Shown here piece by piece: positions 53,350-60,624 of a stretch of DNA of 64,000 nt. The DNA is from Chitinophaga sp. SYP-B3965 (GTDB lineage Bacteria > Bacteroidota > Bacteroidia > Chitinophagales > Chitinophagaceae), in the NCBI RefSeq assembly GCF_009647655.1, contig NZ_WJFD01000002.1:434001-498000 (forward strand), read 5' to 3'. Numbering within the stretch: position 1 is the first letter of the stretch; every line of letters begins with the position of its first letter. The notes under the pieces were generated by a model, which was given only the letters and a program-made list of their open reading frames with translations, searched no databases and had not been told where the DNA came from. Both the position numbers and the translations under genes were made by a program.

Positions 53350-54219
53350 ATGCAGAAAGCAAATCGTAAAAAGGATGTAAGGCCACCGCAGCATCAGAAC
53401 AGACAGCCAGGAATAGAATCTAAGATGAAACCGCTGCCGGTTGCCGAGAGAGAGATCGTATCCGCCAGTGGCCGGCTACTGGGGAAAGTAGCTGTGATCA
53501 CTGGCGGAGACAGTGGGATAGGAAAAGCGGTTGCATTGGCATTTGCTGCAGAAGGCGCAGATGTTGCGATCGCTTACCTGGATGAACACGAAGATGCGAA
53601 ACGCACTGCTGAGCAAATTGAAGCATATGGCCGTAAGGCGTTATTGATCGCGGGAGATATCGGTCGTGAAAAACATTGTGAGAAAATTGTTCGGCAAACT
53701 GTGCAGCAATTCGGGAAGATCGATATCCTCGTGAACAATGCTGCTGTGCAGTATCCGCAGAAATCCATCACGGATATTACAGCAGAGCAGTTGCTGAAAA
53801 CCTTTACGGTGAACATCTTTGCACAATTCTATTTAGCTAAAGCAGTTTTACCACATATGGCACGTGGCAGCAGTATCATCAATACTACTTCTGTTACGGC
53901 CTACCGCGGTAGCGGTCATTTAGTAGATTATTCTTCTACCAAAGGTGCTATTGTTGGTTTTACGCGTTCCTTATCTTCCATGCTGGCGGATAAAGGGATC
54001 AGGGTGAACGGGGTGGCTCCCGGGCCCATCTGGACGCCATTAATTCCTGCTACTTTCAGGGCAGGTGATGTGGCGGAATTTGGTTCAGATGTGCCGTTGA
54101 AAAGAGCGGGACAACCTGTGGAAGTTGCACCCTGTTATGTGTTCCTCGCTTCTGAGGATGCCAGTTATATGACCGGGCAAATACTACATCCTAACGGAGG
54201 AGAGATAGTAAACGGATAA
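53350..54219 (+). CDS. SDR-family oxidoreductase (general-stress type)
   Basis: 289 residues: an N-terminal extension (about 1-45), then the classical SDR core with GGDSGIGKAVALAFAAEGADV (cofactor), LVNNAAVQYP, active-site Ser in INTTSVTAY and YSSTKGAIVGFTRSLS (YxxxK). It closes with GGEIVNG. This subfamily (YdaD/YhdF-like) is stress-linked in Bacillus. Third gene of the stress operon, 17 bases after DUF892. Confidence 0.9.
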   Translation: MQKANRKKDVRPPQHQNRQPGIESKMKPLPVAEREIVSASGRLLGKVAVITGGDSGIGKAVALAFAAEGADVAIAYLDEHEDAKRTAEQIEAYGRKALLIAGDIGREKHCEKIVRQTVQQFGKIDILVNNAAVQYPQKSITDITAEQLLKTFTVNIFAQFYLAKAVLPHMARGSSIINTTSVTAYRGSGHLVDYSSTKGAIVGFTRSLSSMLADKGIRVNGVAPGPIWTPLIPATFRAGDVAEFGSDVPLKRAGQPVEVAPCYVFLASEDASYMTGQILHPNGGEIVNG

Positions 54220-54320
54220 GATCATGTGTAAGGTTGTTCTGCAATGGGCAACTTTTTTAAAGCTCCTTCTATTGAAAAACCAGTGTGATTATTTGTTGGT
54301 TGTTCACCCGTATTAAATTA

Positions 54321-54357
54321 AAAAACCGCCTCAGAACTTGTTCCGAGACGGTTTTTT
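54321..54357. terminator. Bidirectional intrinsic terminator
   Basis: AAAAACCGCCTCAGAAC pairs with GTTCCGAGACGGTTTTT (17 bp, two mismatches, loop TT), flanked by A and T runs. It separates the convergent SDR and 54.4 kb genes. Confidence 0.9.
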
Positions 54358-54372
54358 TACACAGATCTATCT

Positions 54373-54741
54373 TCACAAACCACCAAAGATTGCCTGTTCA
54401 TCACGATCCTCTACGGGGATCTTCTTTAAGAAGTCATCAAATCCCGCTTCATCATGCGAGCTGTACATGCCGTATGCATCTACCACATAGCCTTTATGGC
54501 CTTCCTTATCTTCCAGCAGGTACAGTACAGCACTATCAGAAGGATCTGATTCTCCTTCAAAACGATATGTTTTGATGATCTTCAGATCTTCCGGATCATA
54601 GATCTGTTCCCCTTCTACAGGTTGCATTCTTCCGTGGTCGCTCATTTTAAATTCATTATCGTATCCCTTTGAATGAAGCTTGTTCATTACCTGGGAGAGA
54701 GTTGTCATTTCGCCTGGTTTATCTGAAGTTGGTGTTTTCAT
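54373..54741 (-). CDS. Small conserved-looking protein, function unknown
   Basis: 122 residues from ATG 54741 (MKTPTSDKPGEM). Helical start (TTLSQVMNKLHSKGYDNEFKMSDHG), then a beta part with KIIKTYRFEGESDPSDSAVLYLLEDKEGHKGYVVDAYGMYSSHD. I do not recognise a family. It is short, soluble and acidic. A sigma-54-like promoter and a palindrome lie upstream, linking it to the stress gene set. The longer frame to 54804 reads through that promoter. Confidence 0.75.
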   Translation of the reverse strand: MKTPTSDKPGEMTTLSQVMNKLHSKGYDNEFKMSDHGRMQPVEGEQIYDPEDLKIIKTYRFEGESDPSDSAVLYLLEDKEGHKGYVVDAYGMYSSHDEAGFDDFLKKIPVEDRDEQAIFGGL

Positions 54742-54772
54742 AAATGTAGGTTGTTTAGTTCGATGATATAAA

Positions 54773-54788
54773 TCCAAAACACATGCCA
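54773..54788 (-). promoter_or_regulatory. Sigma-54-like promoter of the 54.4 kb gene
   Basis: On the minus strand TGGCATGTGTTTTGGA has the TGGYA-N6-TTG layout, 31 bases before ATG 54741, and closely resembles the element before the DUF2383-like gene. Confidence 0.45.
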
Positions 54789-54800
54789 CATCAATGTGGC
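54785..54800. promoter_or_regulatory. GCCACAT/ATGTGGC palindrome
   Basis: A 7-bp perfect inverted repeat with a 2-base centre overlaps the -24 part of the sigma-54-like promoter. It could be a repressor or activator site. Confidence 0.35.
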
Positions 54801-54877
54801 GCAATTATTGGATAGGTTTTATAAAATATTTAACATCTATTCCCCCCATAGTTATGCATATTTATTAAGCTAATTCC

Positions 54878-54902
54878 GTCCTGGTCCCAGGACGGTTTTT
54901 TT
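54878..54902 (+). terminator. Orphan terminator-like hairpin upstream of ku
   Basis: CCGTCCTGG/CCAGGACGG with a tiny centre, followed by TTTTT. No annotated gene ends upstream on this strand, so it either insulates the ku promoter or ends an unseen short transcript. Confidence 0.7.
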
Positions 54903-54907
54903 ATTGC

Positions 54908-54923
54908 TGGTATAATGATTGAT
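54908..54923 (+). promoter_or_regulatory. Sigma-54-like promoter of the ku-ligD operon
   Basis: TGGTATAATGATTGAT follows TGGYA-N6-TTG and is close to the csbD element (TGGTAT at -24). The -12 pair is GA. It ends 27 bases before ATG 54951. Confidence 0.45.
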
Positions 54924-54949
54924 ATCCTATTAGTATAAAATCATTATAC
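54910..54949. promoter_or_regulatory. 11-bp inverted repeat spanning the ku promoter
   Basis: GTATAATGATT (54910-54920) and AATCATTATAC (54939-54949) are perfect reverse complements 18 bases apart. The left arm overlaps the sigma-54-like element and the right arm ends one base before the ku ATG. It looks like an operator. Confidence 0.6.
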
Positions 54950-54950
54950 T

Positions 54951-55721
54951 ATGAGAGCAGTATGGTCAGGTAGTATAGGCTTCGGCCTGGTAAACATTCC
55001 GGTTAAATTATACAGCGCCGTTCAGGAGAGTAATCTTGATCTGGATATGCTGGATAAAAAAGATCATTCCCGCATCCGCTTTCAACGGATCAATGAAAAG
55101 ACGGGAAAGGAAGTGCAGTGGGCGAACATTGTGAAAGGATACAATCTCAACGATGAATATGTTGTACTCGATGATAAGGACTTTGAAGATGCCAGCCCCA
55201 GGAAAAGTAAGATCATAGAGATCACTTCTTTTGTAGAAGCTGTCGAGATCGATGATGTCTATTTTGAATCGCCGTACTTTATTGAACCGGATAAAAGTGG
55301 TGGTAAAGCGTATGAGTTATTACTACGTACGTTAGAGAAAACAGGTAAAGCAGGCGTGAGTTTATTTGTGCTGCGTAACCATGAGAACCTGGCGATCGTG
55401 CGGCCGAAAGAGAACTATCTCATGCTGCATCGTCTTCGTTTTGAGGAAGAGATACGCAAACCGGAGATAAACCTCCCCACTAATGTGAAGATCTCCAAGA
55501 AAGAACTGGACATGGCTGCGAAACTAGTGGCTGAATACACAGAGACATTTGATATTTCCCAATACAAGGATGAGTATAAAAAGGAACTGATGAAGATCAT
55601 CAAAGCTAAAGCGTCAGGTAAACGTACTACAGTGAAGAAACTGAAAGTAGCGCATACTCGTGGTACGGATATCTTTGAACAGCTGAAAGCGAGCCTTGGT
55701 GGTAAAAAACGAGTATCATGA
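54951..55721 (+). CDS. ku: Ku protein for non-homologous end joining
   Basis: 256 residues of the bacterial Ku family: MRAVWSGSIGFGLVNIPVKLYSA start, core beta-barrel, FESPYFIEPDKSGGKAYELL and the C-terminal basic tail (KKLKVAHTRGTD). It binds DNA ends as a dimer and recruits LigD. The stop codon overlaps the next start as ATGA. Promoter and operator-like repeats precede it. Confidence 0.95.
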   Translation: MRAVWSGSIGFGLVNIPVKLYSAVQESNLDLDMLDKKDHSRIRFQRINEKTGKEVQWANIVKGYNLNDEYVVLDDKDFEDASPRKSKIIEITSFVEAVEIDDVYFESPYFIEPDKSGGKAYELLLRTLEKTGKAGVSLFVLRNHENLAIVRPKENYLMLHRLRFEEEIRKPEINLPTNVKISKKELDMAAKLVAEYTETFDISQYKDEYKKELMKIIKAKASGKRTTVKKLKVAHTRGTDIFEQLKASLGGKKRVS

Positions 55722-56407
55722 GCCTTTCCAAGTATAAACAGAAAAGGGATTTCAAACAGACTGCAGAGCCTGTTGCCGGTAAAGCAGAAGGCAAACACAT
55801 CTTTGTTGTACAGCGGCATCATGCCACACGGCTGCATTATGATTTCCGGCTGGAGATCAATGGTGCGCTTAAAAGCTGGGCTGTGCCTAAAGGGCCTTCT
55901 TTAAATCCTGCAGATAAACGGCTGGCGATGGAAGTGGAAGATCATCCTTATGATTATAAGGATTTTGAAGGACAGATACCAGCGGGGAATTATGGTGCAG
56001 GGTATGTGTATATCTGGGATAAAGGGACGTTTGAAATGCTCGATCCAAAAGGGAATGCGTTGAAAGAATGGAAGTCTGGCAGTATAAAAGTTGTGTTGCA
56101 TGGGAAGAAGCTAAAGGGTGAATTTGCGTTAGTGAAGATGAAAGGCGGGAGGGATGAGAATGCGTGGTTGATGATCAAACATAAAGATAAGTATGCGGTG
56201 GATAGGGAGTATAACAGTGAGGATTATACGCCGAAGCGGGTGATTGCGAAGGGGAAAGGAGAGGCGGAGAAGGGAGCTGTGGGTTCTGCTTCGAAAAAAG
56301 CTGGCGCTTCAGCTCCAAAGAAGGCAGCTTCGAAAAAAGCAGCACCTAAAAAGAAAGCTGCAGCCACTGGTGTAAAAAAAAAGCCCAAACGCGAAAAAGT
56401 AAAATAA
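55718..56407 (+). CDS. ligD: LigD 3'-phosphoesterase domain (first reading frame of ligD)
   Basis: 229 residues. The PE domain has HHATRLHYDFRLEINGALKSWAVPKG near residue 34 with the metal-binding His, DHPYDYKDFEGQIPAGNYGAG and WLMIKHKD. It trims 3' ends during end joining. The C-terminus is a Lys/Ala-rich linker (GASAPKKAASKKAAPKKK) ending shortly after an A9 run. A -1 shift there joins the ligase frame, so this is probably the N-terminal part of a full-length LigD rather than an independent gene. Confidence 0.9.
   Translation: MSLSKYKQKRDFKQTAEPVAGKAEGKHIFVVQRHHATRLHYDFRLEINGALKSWAVPKGPSLNPADKRLAMEVEDHPYDYKDFEGQIPAGNYGAGYVYIWDKGTFEMLDPKGNALKEWKSGSIKVVLHGKKLKGEFALVKMKGGRDENAWLMIKHKDKYAVDREYNSEDYTPKRVIAKGKGEAEKGAVGSASKKAGASAPKKAASKKAAPKKKAAATGVKKKPKREKVK
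56374..56383 (+). other. A9 slippery site in ligD (candidate -1 frameshift)
   Basis: Nine A followed by G. In the PE frame this reads ...A AAA AAG, the dnaX-type slippery heptamer in the correct phase. After a -1 shift 14 codons without a stop (GCC CAA ACG ... CAT CCT) lead straight into the ligase ATG. Confidence 0.6.
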
Positions 56408-56424
56408 AAGAATGGTATCATCCT

Positions 56425-58455
56425 ATGCTCGCCACATTAGTGGATGAGCCTTTTGACAGAGAAGGATGGATATTTGAAACGAAATGGGATGGTTATCGCG
56501 CTATTGCCCAGGTACAGGATGGAGCAGCTGAACTGTATTCACGGAACCAGCTCTCTTTCAATAAAGTATACGCTCCTATTAAGGCTGCCGTGGAGAAAAT
56601 TCCTCACAATGTGGTGCTGGACGGCGAAGTAGTGATATTGGGAGCCAATAATTACACTGATTTTCAGGCTTTACAGAATTATAAATCTACCGGAAAAGGG
56701 AAACTCACTTACGAAGTATTTGATCTGCTGCACCTGGATGGGCACGATCTGAAGGAATTAACACTCATAGAAAGAAAAACGTTATTACAGGAACTGGTGA
56801 AGCAGCTGGATGACCCCTTGGTTAGATATTCTGCGCATGTAGCGGATAAAGGGAATAAGCTCTTTGAGAAAGCACAGAAGGATGGTTGGGAAGGGATCAT
56901 CGCGAAGAATGGAGCGAGTGATTATGTGGAAGGGACGCGGACGCTCAACTGGCTGAAGATGAAAATACTGAACCGGCAGGAGGTGATCATTTGCGGATAC
57001 ACGGAGCCGCGGGGTAGCAGGAAGAAGATCGGGGCTTTGATATTAGGAGTATATGAGAAGAGCAAACTGCGGTATGTCGGGCATTGCGGAGGAGGTTTTA
57101 ATGATCAGGGGTTGAATGATATGCATGCACTTTTGCAGAAGTATAAACAGGAGGATTCTCCTTTTGCGGAGAAGGTTAAAACGAATACGGCTGTTACGTG
57201 GTTGAAACCAGAGCTGGTATGTGAGGTGAAGTTTGCTGGCTGGACGGAGGATGGGATACTGCGGCAGCCCATTTTTGTGGCATTGCGGGAGGATAAGGCG
57301 GCTAAGAGTGTTAAGCAGGAGAAACCTATAAAAGGGAAAACCATGGCTACTAAAACTGTTACGAAAGCTGCTGCGAAAGTGGCGGCGAAGAAAACAAAGG
57401 GATCCGTGAAAGCATCGGCGGCAGAGAGGTCTGATATTTCTTTGAAGGGGGGAAAAGCAATGGCGGCAAAGAGGTCTGATATTTCTTCTTTTAAGGGGGG
57501 AAAGGCAAAGACAGCAAAAGTTGCAGCTGATAAATCATCAAAAAAAGAAAACGACCGCACGTTGCTCCTGAACAAACAATCCGTTGTGCTCACCAATCAG
57601 CAGAAGATCTATTGGCCGCAGGAGAAGATCACGAAGGGGCAACTCGTGGATTATTATATGGAGGTAGCAGATCACCTGCTTCCTCATCTGAAAGACCGGC
57701 CTTTATCCTTGCATCGTTTCCCCAACGGCATTACCGGCATGAGCTTCTATCAAAAAGATATGGATGTAAAAACCATCCCCTCCTGGTTGAAGACTGTTTC
57801 CTTCCTCGCTGAATCTACCGGTAAGGAAGTAGATTATCTGTTGTGTAATGATAAAGCCACACTGGCATATATGATCAACCTGGGCTGCATTGAAGTGAAT
57901 CCCTGGCTTTCCCGCATCAGCAAACCAGAACATCCTGATAATATTGTAATAGACCTGGACCCGGAAGGCATTCCTTTTTCCGCTGTGGTGGAAACAGCAC
58001 AGTGTGTACATGAGATCCTGAAGAAATTCGGCATTAACTCCTACTGCAAAACATCCGGCTCAAGGGGTCTGCATATTTTCATTCCTACCGGCGCAAAATA
58101 TGAATATGATACCTGCAGGCTTTTCGCAGAGTTCATTGCAAGGGAAACCAATGCACAATTACCCGGTATCACCAGTGTGGTTCGTACAAAATCTCAGCGA
58201 AAGAAAAAGGTGTATGTGGATTTTCTGCAGAACAGTCACGGGCAAACTATTGCGGCGCCTTATTCCGTGAGGCCAAAGCCCGGGGCTACGGTGTCTACTC
58301 CTTTAGATTGGAAAGAAGTGAATGAAAAACTAAACATAAAAGATTTTCATATAGGCAATACCGTAAGCAGGCTTAAAAAGAAAGGAGATCTCTGGGCCAA
58401 TATCTATAAAGACAAAAACGATCTGAAAGCAGTTCTTAAAAAGCAGGTAAAATGA
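56425..58455 (+). CDS. ligD: LigD ATP-dependent ligase and polymerase domains (second reading frame)
   Basis: 676 residues from ATG 56425 (MLATLVDEPFDREGW). Ligase core with motif I TKWDGYRA (Lys20 adenylated), VLDGEVVIL, EGIIAKN and LNWLKMKI, then an OB fold (to about 300). A repeat-bearing Lys/Ala linker (about 303-375) precedes the LigD polymerase/primase domain with VIDLDPEG (metal Asp pair near 508) and KTSGSRGLHIFIP. It would ligate and fill in ends held by Ku. The conserved residues WYHP lie just upstream in this frame, so the true N-terminus may come from a frameshift fusion. Confidence 0.93.
   Translation: MLATLVDEPFDREGWIFETKWDGYRAIAQVQDGAAELYSRNQLSFNKVYAPIKAAVEKIPHNVVLDGEVVILGANNYTDFQALQNYKSTGKGKLTYEVFDLLHLDGHDLKELTLIERKTLLQELVKQLDDPLVRYSAHVADKGNKLFEKAQKDGWEGIIAKNGASDYVEGTRTLNWLKMKILNRQEVIICGYTEPRGSRKKIGALILGVYEKSKLRYVGHCGGGFNDQGLNDMHALLQKYKQEDSPFAEKVKTNTAVTWLKPELVCEVKFAGWTEDGILRQPIFVALREDKAAKSVKQEKPIKGKTMATKTVTKAAAKVAAKKTKGSVKASAAERSDISLKGGKAMAAKRSDISSFKGGKAKTAKVAADKSSKKENDRTLLLNKQSVVLTNQQKIYWPQEKITKGQLVDYYMEVADHLLPHLKDRPLSLHRFPNGITGMSFYQKDMDVKTIPSWLKTVSFLAESTGKEVDYLLCNDKATLAYMINLGCIEVNPWLSRISKPEHPDNIVIDLDPEGIPFSAVVETAQCVHEILKKFGINSYCKTSGSRGLHIFIPTGAKYEYDTCRLFAEFIARETNAQLPGITSVVRTKSQRKKKVYVDFLQNSHGQTIAAPYSVRPKPGATVSTPLDWKEVNEKLNIKDFHIGNTVSRLKKKGDLWANIYKDKNDLKAVLKKQVK
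57421..57511 (+). repeat. Duplicated 45-50 bp segment in the ligD linker
   Basis: GCAGAGAGGTCTGATATTTC at 57421 and GCAAAGAGGTCTGATATTTC at 57466 start two copies coding ERSDIS(L/SF)KGGKA. It lengthens the flexible linker between the ligase and polymerase domains. Confidence 0.75.
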
Positions 58456-58595
58456 ACAAGTATTTCATCAAAGGCCTGTTGACAGGCACGTTTATTGGAT
58501 TTATACTCACATCGCCTAAAAGGGAGTTATGGCTGAAGCAACTGGAATGCAAGCTGAAACGTTTCGCCCGGAAGGCTATTACTCACCAAAAATAA
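58452..58595 (+). CDS. Small YtxH-like membrane-anchored protein
   Basis: 47 residues: MNKYFIKGLLTGTFIGFILT, then SPKRELWLKQLECKLKRFARKAITHQK. The pattern of one glycine-rich helix, then SPKRE... and a basic helix is that of YtxH-type stress proteins. The start overlaps the ligD stop as ATGA and it ends 5 bases before the next gene. Confidence 0.7.
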   Translation: MNKYFIKGLLTGTFIGFILTSPKRELWLKQLECKLKRFARKAITHQK

Positions 58596-58600
58596 AGCGT

Positions 58601-59101
58601 ATGCCAGAAAGAACCATTTCCTCATCCCCCTTAAAACTAACATGGGTATACGGTATCCTGATCGCACTGGTTTGCATCGCCTTTACCATGATCTTTTACA
58701 TGACGCATTGGTCCGCCGATCTCTGGACGGGTTATCTTGTAAGCGGCATCCTTTTCCTCGGGGTACTCTTCTCCGTTATCCACGCAAACAAAGCATTGGG
58801 AGGCAGGGCTTCCCTCGGAAGTTTATTAACAATGGGCATCCTTACCGCAGCGATCGCTATTGTGATGATCTCTACTGCCACTATTTTTTTCCACCTGGCC
58901 ACTGAGCCAAACGTAAGCAATTCCGTGGATATCCCCTCTGATGGCGGCCATTTGAGTGAATACAGCGTTACAAAAAGAGAGGGTTTCTGGATCTACCTTG
59001 TTACGAATGTCCTCTTTATGAACCTGGTGCTGGGATTCCTTGCAGCTGGCATTGGCGCCATGACGGTAAAGCGGGATCAGAAAACTACTGCGGCCAAATA
59101 G
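58601..59101 (+). CDS. DUF4199-like membrane protein
   Basis: 166 residues with four membrane helices (KLTWVYGILIALVCIAFTMIF, GYLVSGILFLGVLFSVIH, LLTMGILTAAIAIVMISTATIFF, IYLVTNVLFMNLVLGFLAAGIGAM). The layout suits the Bacteroidetes DUF4199 family, function unknown. ATG 58601 was chosen because the frame start at 58529 overlaps the small upstream gene. It is the last gene of the ku operon. Confidence 0.75.
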   Translation: MPERTISSSPLKLTWVYGILIALVCIAFTMIFYMTHWSADLWTGYLVSGILFLGVLFSVIHANKALGGRASLGSLLTMGILTAAIAIVMISTATIFFHLATEPNVSNSVDIPSDGGHLSEYSVTKREGFWIYLVTNVLFMNLVLGFLAAGIGAMTVKRDQKTTAAK

Positions 59102-59112
59102 TACTTTCCCCC

Positions 59113-59120
59113 TACCTTTG
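59113..59120 (+). promoter_or_regulatory. TAnnTTTG -7 box abutting the activator gene
   Basis: TACCTTTG lies 5 bases before ATG 59126, so the transcript would have no or almost no leader. Confidence 0.5.
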
Positions 59121-59125
59121 CATGC

Positions 59126-60466
59126 ATGTCCAAAGGTCAAATTCTTATTATTGATGACGAGGAGCAGTTGCGTAAACTGCTGGGGAGATTATTGTCGCTC
59201 GAGGGATATACTATCCTGGAAGCGGGAAATATTAAGGCGGCAGCTAAGCTGCTGGAGAAGGAAGAGGTGCAGGTGATATTGTCTGATGTTAAACTTCCCG
59301 ATGGCAATGGGGTGCAATTCACCAGTGAGCTGAAACGGTTATATCCGGAAACGGAGGTGATCGTGCTCACGGCTTATGGGAATATTGCGGATGGCGTGCA
59401 GGCCATTAAAAATGGGGCATTCGATTATCTGACCAAAGGGGATGATAATAACCGCATCCTTCCGTTGGTGAGTAAGGCCATGGACAAAGCGCAGCTGCAA
59501 TTCCGCATCCGTTCGCTGGAGAATAAGATCGGGAGTAAATATGATTTCGGGAATATCATTGGTCAATCTAAGGAAATAAAGGATGCTATTGCGGTGGCAG
59601 AGAAAGTGGCGGCAACAGATGTAACGGTGCTGCTGCTGGGAGAAACAGGGTCTGGCAAAGAGGTTTTTGCGCAGGCCATTCATCGTGCGAGTTCCCGCAG
59701 ATCGCAACCTTTTGTGGCAGTGAATTGCAGTGCGTTTGGGAGGGAGATCCTGGAAAGTGAACTCTTTGGGCATAAAGCAGGCGCTTTTACCAGTGCCATC
59801 AAAGACAAAAAAGGGTTTTTAGAGGAAGCGCATAACGGGACTATCTTCCTGGATGAGATCGGTGAGATGGCGATAGAGTTACAGGCGAAGTTATTGCGCG
59901 TACTGGAAACACAAGAGTTTTATAAAGTGGGGGATTCAAAACCCATTAAGGTGAATATCCGCATCATTGCAGCTACCAACCGGGAGCTGGAGAAAGAAAT
60001 AGAAGCAGGGCATTTCAGGGCAGACCTTTATTACAGATTGTCTGCTTTCCAGATCACATTACCTTCACTGAATGAACGAAGCAAGGATATCCCTATGCTG
60101 GCGTTGTTCTTCCTCCAACAATTTGCACCTAAGAATGGTAAAAAAATAACAGGAATGAGTGAGGCTTTTTCGAAAGCGTTGCAGCAGCATAACTGGAAAG
60201 GCAATATCCGCGAATTGCGGAATGTGATAGAGCGGGCGGTGATCTTATCTGATGCGCCAGAGTTGGATACTTCTTCTTTACCCTTTGAATTTCAGTTTGC
60301 AGGGCCGGCGTCTGTGAATCATTCTTCTCTTACGCTGGCAGATGTTGAAAAACAACATATTATACGGGTATTGCAATTTGCGAAGGGAAATAAAACGAAG
60401 GCGGCAGAGATGATGCAAATAGGATTAACTACTTTATACAATAAAATTAAGGAGTACAATATATAA
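59126..60466 (+). CDS. NtrC-family sigma-54 activator with GAFTSA loop
   Basis: 446 residues: receiver (about 1-120; IDDEEQLRKLL, Asp in LSDVKLPDGNG, Lys in LTKGD), AAA+ domain (about 140-370; GETGSGKEV, Walker B GTIFLDEI) and Fis-type helix-turn-helix (NKTKAAEMMQIGLTTLYNKIKEY). The sigma-54-contacting loop reads GAFTSA instead of GAFTGA. It lies directly upstream of a kdp operon with a sigma-54-like promoter, so it is a good candidate for its activator. It has its own promoter and terminator. Confidence 0.93.
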   Translation: MSKGQILIIDDEEQLRKLLGRLLSLEGYTILEAGNIKAAAKLLEKEEVQVILSDVKLPDGNGVQFTSELKRLYPETEVIVLTAYGNIADGVQAIKNGAFDYLTKGDDNNRILPLVSKAMDKAQLQFRIRSLENKIGSKYDFGNIIGQSKEIKDAIAVAEKVAATDVTVLLLGETGSGKEVFAQAIHRASSRRSQPFVAVNCSAFGREILESELFGHKAGAFTSAIKDKKGFLEEAHNGTIFLDEIGEMAIELQAKLLRVLETQEFYKVGDSKPIKVNIRIIAATNRELEKEIEAGHFRADLYYRLSAFQITLPSLNERSKDIPMLALFFLQQFAPKNGKKITGMSEAFSKALQQHNWKGNIRELRNVIERAVILSDAPELDTSSLPFEFQFAGPASVNHSSLTLADVEKQHIIRVLQFAKGNKTKAAEMMQIGLTTLYNKIKEYNI

Positions 60467-60508
60467 GACCACACTCCCATTTTTGCATATACCCTTCAAT
60501 TTCTGCAT

Positions 60509-60540
60509 GGTTGCCGCTTTTTTAGCTGCAACCTTTTTTA
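60509..60540 (+). terminator. Intrinsic terminator of the activator gene
   Basis: GGTTGC-c-GCT pairs with AGC-t-GCAACC (one mismatch, T6 loop), followed by TTTTTT. It shows that the kdp genes need their own promoter. Confidence 0.9.
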
Positions 60541-60586
60541 ATGCCGTTTGTTAATTACCAATGAGTTAAGTGTGGATTGTCGCATT

Positions 60587-60602
60587 TGGCACCCCAATGG
60601 CA
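60587..60602 (+). promoter_or_regulatory. Sigma-54-like -24/-12 promoter of the kdp operon
   Basis: TGGCACCCCAATGGCA: consensus TGGCAC at -24, GG and GC exactly 10 bases apart. Expected start near 60613, 12 bases before ATG 60625. Confidence 0.75.
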
Positions 60603-60624
60603 TATACCGGGAAAATTAAACACC

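Noticed and set aside
55718..56407. PE domain as a fully independent gene unrelated to the ligase frame
   Set aside because: Not excluded, but the stop-free -1 path, the conserved HPML sequence just upstream of the ligase ATG and the Pseudomonas-type domain order make a single interrupted ligD more likely.
60577..60624. TTG start for the first kdp-operon gene
   Set aside because: It lies upstream of the sigma-54-like promoter, so it would not be transcribed from it.
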